Shown here piece by piece: positions 23,505 to 30,210 of a DNA stretch of 32,317 nucleotides. The notes beneath the pieces were generated by a model that saw only the letters and a program-made list of their open reading frames with translations, was not told the origin of the DNA and did no database searches. Source of the stretch: JAKPPT01 sp964630305 (lineage in GTDB: Bacteria > Spirochaetota > Spirochaetia > Treponematales > UBA12059). The position numbers and the translations under genes were made by a program. Position 1 is the stretch's first letter. Every line of letters starts with the position of its first letter. The DNA lies in contig CAZVTR010000030.1 in NCBI GenBank assembly GCA_964630305.1, forward strand, positions 1-32,317. Reading direction: 5' to 3'.

Positions 23505-23510
23505 ATTATA
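23505..23510 (-). promoter_or_regulatory. Consensus -10 hexamer upstream of the M23 gene
   Basis: On the minus strand TATAAT (23510-23505) matches the consensus fully, but no convincing -35 lies 16-18 nt upstream. The region is AT-rich, so chance matches are likely. Confidence 0.35.
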
Positions 23511-23520
23511 TGATAGTATA

Positions 23521-23529
23521 TGCTATAAC
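23521..23529 (+). promoter_or_regulatory. Extended -10 candidate for the aminotransferase gene
   Basis: TGCTATAAC carries a TGn extension and a 5/6 hexamer. The leader would be about 45 nt and contain GGGAGGA (23565-23571). No -35 is evident. It lies back to back with the M23 promoter region. Confidence 0.35.
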
Positions 23530-23579
23530 GTTGTATTCGTACAGAGCTTTACGACACATATAAAGGGAGGATTTCTTCA

Positions 23580-24875
23580 ATGAACAGTCTTGCTCAAGAA
23601 CTCAATGAGATATTAGCAGATACCTGTGCAATTCGTCTTTTTTCAGAAGCCGGAAGGCGCATCTACTTTCCTAAAGGAATATTGTCTCAATCTGCCGAAG
23701 CAAAACAGAAGGCTCACCGATACAATGCCACAATTGGTATGGCATATCAGGATGGGGCACCGCTCATATTAGACGCTATTAAGGAACAGCTTCCATCGTT
23801 AAATGCAGAAGAAGCAGTGGCATACGCTTCCACTGCCGGGGTAGCTAAATTCCGTGAATGCTGGCAACAGGAGCTGTTTAAGAAAAATCCTTCATTGAGC
23901 GGCGCAGCATTGTCGCTCCCTGTTGTTGTACCTGGTCTTACAGCAGGCATTTCGTTTTTGGCTGATATGTTTGTGAATGTCTACGATGCAGTTGTGGTGC
24001 CTGACATGTTCTGGCCAAATTACAGGCTTATTCTAGAAGAACGAAAGCATGCAACGATGTCTCATTATCCCTTTTTTGACAGCAAGGGTGGTTTTAATCT
24101 TGAAGGTTTTGAAAAAACAGTACGAGCTTCCGCGCGTCAAAATGGCAAGGCTCTGGTTATCCTTAATTTCCCTAACAATCCAACGGGGTATACTCCAACT
24201 GTGGCAGAGGGCAAGGCAATAGCATCAATTTTGGAATCGGTAGCTTCTGAAGGTTTTGATATTCTTGTTATAGCCGATGATGCATACTTTGGTTTACAGT
24301 ATGAAGATACGTCGCTCCATGAATCAATTTTTGCACTGCTTGCTAATAAACATGAGCGAATTCTAGCGGCTAAAGTAGATGGCTCTACAAAAGAAGATTT
24401 TGTCTGGGGATTTAGAGGCGGGTTTGTTACATTTGGCTGTAAAGGCATGGGTAGAAGCCACTATGAAGCACTGGAAAAAAAGCTCATGGGTACTATTCGG
24501 TCCAGCATTTCGAGTTCTCCATCGCCTACGCAGTATATCTTGCTTAAGGCTATAGAGCATCCCTCATATCATGCACAGAAAGAGCAATTCAGGAAACTGC
24601 TCGAAAAACGCTATCAAGCTGTAAAGCGTTTCCTTAAAAACCATGCATGCCCCTCGGTGCTCAAAGTTTTGCCTTTTAATTCGGGATACTTTATGTGTTT
24701 TGAATGTAATGGTATCAATGCAGAGATACTCAGATTGCATCTCCTCAATACGTATGGAATAGGTACTATTTCGATTCAGGAAAAATGGCTCCGTGTTGCT
24801 TTTTCGAGTGTCAATGAAGAGCATATCGAAGATCTCTATGCACACATCTTCAAAGCCGCAGAGGAATGCAAGTAA
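23580..24875 (+). CDS. PLP-dependent aminotransferase, class I/II
   Basis: The 431-residue protein is a fold-type I aminotransferase of the aspartate aminotransferase superfamily. NFPNNPTGY (196-204) is the diagnostic loop. ADDAYFG (232-238) holds the PLP-contacting Asp and Tyr. Lys271 in DGSTKEDFVWGFRGGF is the Schiff-base lysine, and Arg279 matches the G-x-R-x-G motif. The C-terminal small domain (about 300-425) is complete. The amino acid substrate cannot be told. GGGAGGA (23565-23571) is a strong ribosome binding site. The end overlaps rlpA by 10 nt, so the two are probably translated together although their roles look unrelated. Confidence 0.9.
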   Translation: MNSLAQELNEILADTCAIRLFSEAGRRIYFPKGILSQSAEAKQKAHRYNATIGMAYQDGAPLILDAIKEQLPSLNAEEAVAYASTAGVAKFRECWQQELFKKNPSLSGAALSLPVVVPGLTAGISFLADMFVNVYDAVVVPDMFWPNYRLILEERKHATMSHYPFFDSKGGFNLEGFEKTVRASARQNGKALVILNFPNNPTGYTPTVAEGKAIASILESVASEGFDILVIADDAYFGLQYEDTSLHESIFALLANKHERILAAKVDGSTKEDFVWGFRGGFVTFGCKGMGRSHYEALEKKLMGTIRSSISSSPSPTQYILLKAIEHPSYHAQKEQFRKLLEKRYQAVKRFLKNHACPSVLKVLPFNSGYFMCFECNGINAEILRLHLLNTYGIGTISIQEKWLRVAFSSVNEEHIEDLYAHIFKAAEECK

Positions 24876-25612
24876 CAAAATCTTATTTTTTAAAACAATG
24901 CGGACTTATTCTTTGTGGTCTCTGTGTGCTTACTGTGCTTACCGCCCAGGAGCTTATAACGCGCAGTGTCAATAAAAACGGAGCTATACAGCAGTACCAG
25001 TTTTCTTACTTTGAAACTGGTACTGCGAGCTGGTATGGTGCTGAATTTCATGGAAGAAAAACAGCTAATGGAGAACTCTTTGATAAAAACAGCCTTACTG
25101 CGGCGCATAAAACACTGCCATTTAATACGCTAGTGTTAGTACGAAATCTTGCAAATGGCAGAGAAGTGCTCGTGCGCATCAATGATCGTGGGCCATTTGC
25201 AAAGGGGAGAATCATAGACCTTTCTGAAGCCGGTGCGCGTGAACTAGGCATGCTTGGCACTGGAACTGCGCAGGTGGTGCTCTACATTATGCAGCCTATG
25301 TCAGCGGGCACTTTGATTCAAGGAGATTCGGGCAATAAGAGCTCTGGTGCCCAGAATGGAACACTTGCAGCGCAGGCTTTACAGCGCTATAAAATTCAGG
25401 CAGGGAGTTTTTCAAAGGAAACGTATGCACGCACCTTTCTCAATACATTAATGCAGGCTGGGCTAAAACCTGTCATCGAATCAGCTCTGGTTAATGGTAA
25501 AATTTACTATAGAGTGATTGTAACTGTCACTGAATCCGAACTTGCACCAACCCTCAAAAAACTCGCTGAGCTTGGCGTAAACAATCCGCTTGTGACTAAA
25601 ATTACGCAATGA
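24866..25612 (+). CDS. rlpA: RlpA-like septal ring lytic transglycosylase with SPOR domain
   Basis: RlpA proteins act at the septum and cell wall, binding or cutting peptidoglycan strands that lack stem peptides. The 248-residue product has a hydrophobic signal segment (about 8-27, no clear lipobox). The double-psi beta-barrel domain runs from GTASWYG (52-58) through AAHKTLPFNT (79-88) and RINDRGPFAKGRIIDLS (104-120). His81 and Asp107 match the known active-site positions. A low-complexity linker (about 145-172) leads to a C-terminal SPOR domain (YKIQAGSFSKETYA, 175-188, to about 247) that binds denuded glycans. The start overlaps the aminotransferase by 10 nt with AGAGGA directly before the ATG. 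A hairpin follows the stop. Confidence 0.92.
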   Translation: MQVTKSYFLKQCGLILCGLCVLTVLTAQELITRSVNKNGAIQQYQFSYFETGTASWYGAEFHGRKTANGELFDKNSLTAAHKTLPFNTLVLVRNLANGREVLVRINDRGPFAKGRIIDLSEAGARELGMLGTGTAQVVLYIMQPMSAGTLIQGDSGNKSSGAQNGTLAAQALQRYKIQAGSFSKETYARTFLNTLMQAGLKPVIESALVNGKIYYRVIVTVTESELAPTLKKLAELGVNNPLVTKITQ

Positions 25613-25614
25613 TA

Positions 25615-25645
25615 AACAAACCAGCCCGCAATAGGCTGGTTTGTT
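25615..25645. terminator. Two-way hairpin between rlpA and the decarboxylase gene
   Basis: A perfect 12-bp stem, AACAAACCAGCC (25615-25626) with GGCTGGTTTGTT (25634-25645), encloses a 7-nt loop. Both strands leave the stem in T-rich bases (TTTGTTAT, and TTTGTTTATC on the minus strand). It starts 2 nt after the rlpA stop and serves two convergent genes. Confidence 0.8.
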
Positions 25646-25703
25646 ATAGGAAGTATCATTTATTGTATGCTAAACAGGCAAGTATAGCGTGTTACCGTCG
25701 TTA

Positions 25704-26879
25704 TTATTGCGGCAGAATGTATGCCTTAAGCGGCGGGAACCCATTAAAGTAGATTGAGCTATAGCTTTGTGTATATGCTCCCGTAGACAGTATATAGACA
25801 CGCTCGCCAATTTTAGTTCCTGCAGGCATTTCATAGCGGTATTTTTCATATAGTATATCCATACTGTCACAGGTTGGCCCCGCTAACACAATGTCAATAG
25901 AAGGACCCGTTCGTTCAAAATAGATAGGATATTTGATTGCCTCATCGAGGGTTTCGATTAAGCCGCCAAATTTTCCAATGTCTAGAAATACCCAGTGGAA
26001 CAAATCGTGGGTAGTCTTCTTTGCAATATTGACTATCTCTGTAACGATTACTCCGCTGTCACCAGCTATTGAGCGGCCTGGTTCAATGATAATTTCGGGA
26101 AGATTTTCACCAAAGTTTGAAACGAGATATTCATAAATATCTTTGGTGTATTGGGTAATAGGATAGGTTGGATCATTATAGTGAGCAGGGAATCCGCCGC
26201 CCATATTAATCATTTTTAGGCTTACACCATGATCTTCAGCCCAATTAAAGAGTCCAGCAACAGTGGTGAGCGCTGTTGACCATTGACCGATATCACGCTG
26301 CTGTGAGCCAACATGGAATGATATGCCGTATGGTTCCAATCCAAGGTCTTTAGCATGGAGAATGAGCTGTCGTGTCATTTCTGGATGTGAACCAAACTTT
26401 CTCGAAAGCGGCCAATCTGCTCCTAATCCTTCTGTGAGAATGCGAAAGAATACTCGTGATCGCGGTGCTGCCCGGGCAATTTTTTCTATGTCCTCGAAGC
26501 TGTCTGTTGCAAACAGTGTGACGCCTTTAGAATAAAAGTAGGCTATATCGCGTTCTTTTTTTATAGTATTGCCAAAACTCATTTTTTCTGGCGAAACACC
26601 TAGCCGCAAGAGCTGATCCAATTCAAAACGAGTCGCAACATCAAAGTGAGATCCAAGTTTATGAAGCAGCGAGACTACTTCATCAATAGGATTGGCTTTG
26701 ACTGCATAGTATACCTTTGCAAATGGCATATTAGTTCTCAGCTCATCATACTTTTGCTTAATAACATCAAGATCGATTATGAGACAGGGTGTTTCTTTGT
26801 CTTTTGCAAAGTTTTTAATTCTCTCGAATTTCTCTCTGCTCATGTAATCTTCAAGATCAAACTGATAATCTTCCCGCAT
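25704..26879 (-). CDS. Ornithine/lysine-type decarboxylase (PLP fold type III)
   Basis: This enzyme removes CO2 from ornithine or lysine to make putrescine or cadaverine for polyamines. The 391-residue protein has the alanine-racemase-type barrel with Lys61 in YYAVKANP as the PLP lysine. SFHVGSQ (His189), MGGGFP (226-231) and EPGRS (266-270) hold the cofactor phosphate. The C-terminal beta domain carries AGPTCDSMD with the catalytic Cys337 and Asp338, as in eukaryote-like ODC. The substrate cannot be fixed between ornithine and lysine. ATG 26879 is chosen because GAGGA (26889-26885) precedes it by 5 nt; an earlier in-frame start reads through the promoter. It is transcribed alone. Confidence 0.93.
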   Translation of the reverse strand: MREDYQFDLEDYMSREKFERIKNFAKDKETPCLIIDLDVIKQKYDELRTNMPFAKVYYAVKANPIDEVVSLLHKLGSHFDVATRFELDQLLRLGVSPEKMSFGNTIKKERDIAYFYSKGVTLFATDSFEDIEKIARAAPRSRVFFRILTEGLGADWPLSRKFGSHPEMTRQLILHAKDLGLEPYGISFHVGSQQRDIGQWSTALTTVAGLFNWAEDHGVSLKMINMGGGFPAHYNDPTYPITQYTKDIYEYLVSNFGENLPEIIIEPGRSIAGDSGVIVTEIVNIAKKTTHDLFHWVFLDIGKFGGLIETLDEAIKYPIYFERTGPSIDIVLAGPTCDSMDILYEKYRYEMPAGTKIGERVYILSTGAYTQSYSSIYFNGFPPLKAYILPQ

Positions 26880-26881
26880 GC

Positions 26882-26920
26882 TTATCCTCTTTGTAAAAAA
26901 TAATGTGCCTCTGGCGACAT
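26882..26920 (-). other. Twelve-codon mini-ORF before the decarboxylase gene
   Basis: ATG at 26920 lies 5 nt after the predicted -10. The frame encodes M-S-P-E-A-H-Y-F-L-Q-R-G and stops 2 nt before the decarboxylase ATG. It covers the ribosome binding site. It could be a leader peptide or chance. Confidence 0.3.
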
Positions 26921-26925
26921 CGTGA

Positions 26926-26954
26926 ACAATAATTCTTTGTACAGCATTTGTCAA
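26926..26954 (-). promoter_or_regulatory. Promoter of the decarboxylase gene
   Basis: On the minus strand a perfect TTGACA (26954-26949) and TATTGT (26931-26926, 4/6) are 17 nt apart. The leader would be about 40 nt and hold the 12-codon mini-ORF and GAGGA. Confidence 0.65.
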
Positions 26955-26992
26955 TATTGCTAAAATTTTTTTTTAAAGGAAATGCGTATTTC

Positions 26993-27021
26993 TTGACCGA
27001 AAACATTGAATACCATACAAT
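26993..27021 (+). promoter_or_regulatory. Near-consensus promoter 7 nt before the PilZ start
   Basis: TTGACC (26993-26998, 5/6) and TACAAT (27016-27021, 5/6) are exactly 17 nt apart. Seven bases then lead to ATG 27029, so transcription should begin at or next to the start codon. A run of nine T (26966-26974) lies upstream and could act as an AT-rich upstream element. Confidence 0.7.
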
Positions 27022-27028
27022 TACTGAT

Positions 27029-28000
27029 ATGGGTGTAATCACGAGTCAGCAGCTTTTGCGATACTATGAACTATTTAAAAATATCGATGTTACCTTTACC
27101 AAAGATATTATTACGCTCACGGGATTGCAGGTTAATCAAACATTCTTAAAGTGTATTGGTGACCAGTGGCCCTGTGTGCTCTATAGTTCATCGTTCTCTC
27201 AGGCAAAATTGATAGTTACAAAATCCCCTGTGCTCATGGAAAAAATAGCAAAAGCAAAAAACACCGTTAGTTTGCGCCTTGCGTTTCAGCCGCCAGGAGG
27301 CAAAGCAAGTAATGCTTTTCGCAGTTTTTTTATTAATGGAAAAGTGTCAGGCTTTAGCCAATATGCAAAAAAACCCGATGAATTGCAGATTGTTACTATA
27401 CAATTTACCCAACAGCCGCCAGATGATTATATAGAAGTTGTTGGCAACATTCTTGATGCACATGTCAATGCAGCTCGGCGAAGAGATGATAGAATTTTAC
27501 TTTCCGTTGAAGCAATTAGAACTATTAAGTTGCTTAGGAAAGAGACAGTGGTGCAAATTAACAATCAAGCTTTGAAGTGCATTATCCGTGACATTTCGTT
27601 TTCAGGGGCAAAAATAATCGTTGTAGGAACCGCAGATTCCTATCTTCATGCACCTGCAACACTCTATCTTGATTTTGATGATCCGAGGGAACGTGTACAG
27701 CTTACGGGAACTATTGTCCGGCATGAAGATGTTGTAGACAGAGCTAATATGGTAGCTCTTGGAATACATTTTGATGAATCAAAGATTCCTCTTTCATACA
27801 AGATGCATATCAATCTGTATATAGCTGCCAATTTACAGCCGCAAACCAGCACTGGGACTAAGCTAAAAACTGCTGAAAAATCACAAAGCCAAACTGCCGG
27901 ACAAGTTTTACCGGAAGCTTCCAAACCAGTACAAAATAAAGAACAATCTGAAAAACCAGCAAACGATTTGTCTGACAGCAGCACAACGCTGCAGCAGTAG
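27029..28000 (+). CDS. PilZ-domain c-di-GMP receptor
   Basis: PilZ proteins bind cyclic di-GMP and change motility or surface behaviour. The 323-residue protein has an N-terminal module (1-140) that resembles the extension found in spirochaete PilZ proteins (MGVITSQQLLRYYE, then VTFTKDIITLTGL). The PilZ domain follows with R-x3-R in RRDDR (151-155) and D-x-S-x2-G (188-193), so c-di-GMP binding looks intact. The last 55 residues are Ser/Gln/Lys-rich and disordered-looking. ATG 27029 has no ribosome binding site. It is chosen because the promoter lies 7 nt upstream and the N-terminus fits the family; in-frame TTG codons upstream would lie within or before that promoter. Confidence 0.88.
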   Translation: MGVITSQQLLRYYELFKNIDVTFTKDIITLTGLQVNQTFLKCIGDQWPCVLYSSSFSQAKLIVTKSPVLMEKIAKAKNTVSLRLAFQPPGGKASNAFRSFFINGKVSGFSQYAKKPDELQIVTIQFTQQPPDDYIEVVGNILDAHVNAARRRDDRILLSVEAIRTIKLLRKETVVQINNQALKCIIRDISFSGAKIIVVGTADSYLHAPATLYLDFDDPRERVQLTGTIVRHEDVVDRANMVALGIHFDESKIPLSYKMHINLYIAANLQPQTSTGTKLKTAEKSQSQTAGQVLPEASKPVQNKEQSEKPANDLSDSSTTLQQ

Positions 28001-28007
28001 GTAATAT

Positions 28008-29360
28008 TTAGCCATTGAGTTTTTTGAGAATTCCAGTAAGTTTTTCACGGTCATAAATTTCTATGGGGCGATTTTCTGCATACTGCAATGCCGAGTTCAT
28101 AATGTCAGAACTGCAAACCAGAATTCCGCGAATAATGTTTTTCTTCTTCATCTCATCAAGGAGACTGCGGACATGCACTTCGGAAATATTATCTGCTATA
28201 CGCATGAATCGGAATAGTTTTGGCATTTTCTTTGTGCCAAGCCATTTATCTTTTTCTGCTTCAATCGCAATAATATCGATACTGTCATTGCCTTCTTGAA
28301 CTTTTTGTGAAATATGGTTAAATGCTTTGAGTGTGATGTTCTGGCAAAGTTCAGCAAACTCATTTTTAGAGCAGGTTAAATAATCTTTGATGAGATCGTC
28401 ATGGCTGAATTCCTGATACTGCCGTAATTTATCTGCAACATCGAGAAACTGCGGTCTCTTTTTGTAAATATATTCCCAGTGTTCGAGTGCTTTTTCAATT
28501 TTTCGAAGCTTTTCATAGCAGAGAGAAGCAAAATAACGGGCATAGAGCATATCAGATGAGTCTGGATCATTTGCAATTCTAATAGCTCGCTCAAGTTCAA
28601 CTATAGCGTTGTCAAGCGAACCGTCGTTCATAAAAATAGAGCCTCGTTCGATGAGAGACTTAAGCCTAAAAGTAGAGCTTTTTTGTGCCTTTTCAAAAGC
28701 CTGGAGTGCACCGCGGCTGTCTCCGCCTTCTTTTAGAATTTTACCAAGGAAGTAATAAGCGTCATAATTGGATGTATCATACTTCAATGCTTTTTCAAAC
28801 TCATTTTTAGCATCCTGGAGATGTTTAGTTTTATAGTAAATTGATCCAAGAATATAGTGAGCTTCTGCGTTAGTGGTATCAAGTTCAATTGCTTTTGTAA
28901 GATATTTGATTGCAGTGTCGGTTTTTCCGAGTTTTTCAAATAGTTTTCCGCATTTGAATGAATATTTTGCATTGTTTGGATCAGCATTAAGCAAGAGAAC
29001 ATACTCTTTAAGTGCTTCTTCATACTGTTCGAATGTTTCGTATAAACCAGCGATAGTTCTCCTAAATTCAAGTTCATTAATATCTTCGGTAATGCCGCAG
29101 GACTCCACTAGTTTCATTTCCATAAGAGCAAGTTCGTTTTTATTTTCCTGGAGGTAGAGGCGAGCCATAAGGAAATGTGCAGCGCTGTTTTTAGGCTCTT
29201 TAATAAGTATGTTTTTAAGGATTTTGATAGCCTGTGTTGTCCGACCCTGCTTAAAAAGTCGTTCGACAGTGGATATTTTTTGAGGATTTACAAAAAATTG
29301 GAGAGTAATTAAAAGAAGAACAAGCGCTACACTTGCGACGATAATAATAATAAGAAACAT
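28008..29360 (-). CDS. Membrane-anchored TPR protein with Mrr-like C-terminal domain
   Basis: The 450-residue protein has an N-terminal membrane segment (about 1-23), then about eight tandem TPR units (roughly 28-300), for example AEAHYILGSIYYKTKHLQDAK. The last 150 residues differ. IDIIAIEAEKDKWLG, KLFRFMR and RGILVCSSDIMNSALQYAENRPIEIYDREKL recall the Mrr-type restriction-endonuclease fold, where 'G-I-x-x-S' is followed by a family-typical 'A-x-x-x-A-x-x-x-x-I-x-L-x-D-x-x-x-L' tail. The catalytic D-(D/E)-x-K is not clear, so nuclease activity is doubtful. AGGA lies 8 nt before the ATG. The gene is convergent with the PilZ gene (7-nt gap) and divergent from two other TPR genes. Confidence 0.8.
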   Translation of the reverse strand: MFLIIIIVASVALVLLLITLQFFVNPQKISTVERLFKQGRTTQAIKILKNILIKEPKNSAAHFLMARLYLQENKNELALMEMKLVESCGITEDINELEFRRTIAGLYETFEQYEEALKEYVLLLNADPNNAKYSFKCGKLFEKLGKTDTAIKYLTKAIELDTTNAEAHYILGSIYYKTKHLQDAKNEFEKALKYDTSNYDAYYFLGKILKEGGDSRGALQAFEKAQKSSTFRLKSLIERGSIFMNDGSLDNAIVELERAIRIANDPDSSDMLYARYFASLCYEKLRKIEKALEHWEYIYKKRPQFLDVADKLRQYQEFSHDDLIKDYLTCSKNEFAELCQNITLKAFNHISQKVQEGNDSIDIIAIEAEKDKWLGTKKMPKLFRFMRIADNISEVHVRSLLDEMKKKNIIRGILVCSSDIMNSALQYAENRPIEIYDREKLTGILKKLNG

Positions 29361-29395
29361 GGGTTATCCTGCTAACAAAATATATATATAGGTTT

Positions 29396-29424
29396 ATTAT
29401 AGCAGTAAACTGTGATAAAATCAA
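29396..29424 (-). promoter_or_regulatory. Consensus extended -10 promoter of the TPR-Mrr-like gene
   Basis: On the minus strand TTGATT (29424-29419, 4/6) is followed after 17 nt by TGC-TATAAT (hexamer 29401-29396, 6/6). The leader is about 30 nt, AT-rich, with AGGA before the ATG. Confidence 0.7.
29413..29421 (+). promoter_or_regulatory. Extended -10 candidate for the 29442 TPR gene
   Basis: TGATAAAAT has a TGn extension and a 5/6 hexamer (29416-29421), with TTTATT (29393-29398, 3/6) 17 nt upstream. It overlaps the opposing promoter, so the two promoters may compete. Confidence 0.45.
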
Positions 29425-29441
29425 ATTAGAGGAGGTACTGT

Positions 29442-30149
29442 ATGGCAAAACGGTTTATCGTAGTAGCTATAATAATAACAGTAGTTGCTTTACAGGCGTT
29501 ATTCGCTCAAACTTGGTATGACCAGGGTCTCGAATATTTTATGAACAATAAGCCGCTTGAAGCCTCAGTAGCCTTTGAAAAAGCAATACGGGATCCCGGT
29601 GCAGATGAACGCGCTTATCTCTATTTAGGAATAGCATATATTCAGCTCCAGCGATATGATGAAGCCCTGCTTGTACTGCAAAAAGGAACAGCAAAGGCAA
29701 TAGCATATACACATTTATTTTATTTTAATATTGGTAATGTTTTTTTTATTCAAAATAAAAATGAGTTTGCAATAGAAGCATACACATCGGCAATCAATGC
29801 TAAACCAGATTATGCACCTGCATATTTAAATAGGGCAAATGCACGGCTCAGAATTAAAGATTTTATAAACGCAGTTCCTGATTACAAGCTTTATCTCTCA
29901 TTTGATCCTGAATCGTATCAGCGGGAAACCATACAAAAGTTAATTGATCTCCTCACTGCTCAGATTGCGCAAGCACAGCAAGCTCAAGCGCTCTTAGAAG
30001 CACAAAAACTAGCAGAGGCTCAGGCTCAGGCAGCCCTGCAAGCTGCTATTGCGCAATCACTCATCGATGCAGCATCAAACACAACGAATCTTTCTACTGG
30101 TTCAGGTGATTTTCAAGGATATGATGACCCGCTTCAACTAGATGATTAA
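29442..30149 (+). CDS. Exported TPR protein
   Basis: The 235-residue product starts with a signal peptide (MAKRFIVVAIIITVVALQALFA, likely cut before QTW). Three to four TPR units follow (about 23-160): WYDQGLEYFMNNKPLEASVAFEKAI, AYLYLGIAYIQLQRYDEAL, FYFNIGNVFFIQNKNEFAIEAYTSAI, and APAYLNRANARLRIKDFINAVPDY. The tail (about 175-210) is an Ala/Gln-rich helix with repeats of Q-A-Q/A-E-A, then an acidic end. The protein should act as a periplasmic interaction platform; no partner can be named. GAGGAGG (29429-29435) gives a strong ribosome binding site. The larger TPR gene follows after 61 nt. Confidence 0.88.
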   Translation: MAKRFIVVAIIITVVALQALFAQTWYDQGLEYFMNNKPLEASVAFEKAIRDPGADERAYLYLGIAYIQLQRYDEALLVLQKGTAKAIAYTHLFYFNIGNVFFIQNKNEFAIEAYTSAINAKPDYAPAYLNRANARLRIKDFINAVPDYKLYLSFDPESYQRETIQKLIDLLTAQIAQAQQAQALLEAQKLAEAQAQAALQAAIAQSLIDAASNTTNLSTGSGDFQGYDDPLQLDD

Positions 30150-30210
30150 ATAATGGTACGCTCTTAAACATTACTTTCGATACATTATGCATAGCAAAGG
30201 AGAGGAATCT

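Noticed and set aside
26982..26996. ATG after AAAGGA with a four-codon frame (M-R-I-S) upstream of pilZ
   Set aside because: It lies upstream of the predicted transcript start and ends at once; the Shine-Dalgarno-like AAAGGA is probably incidental.
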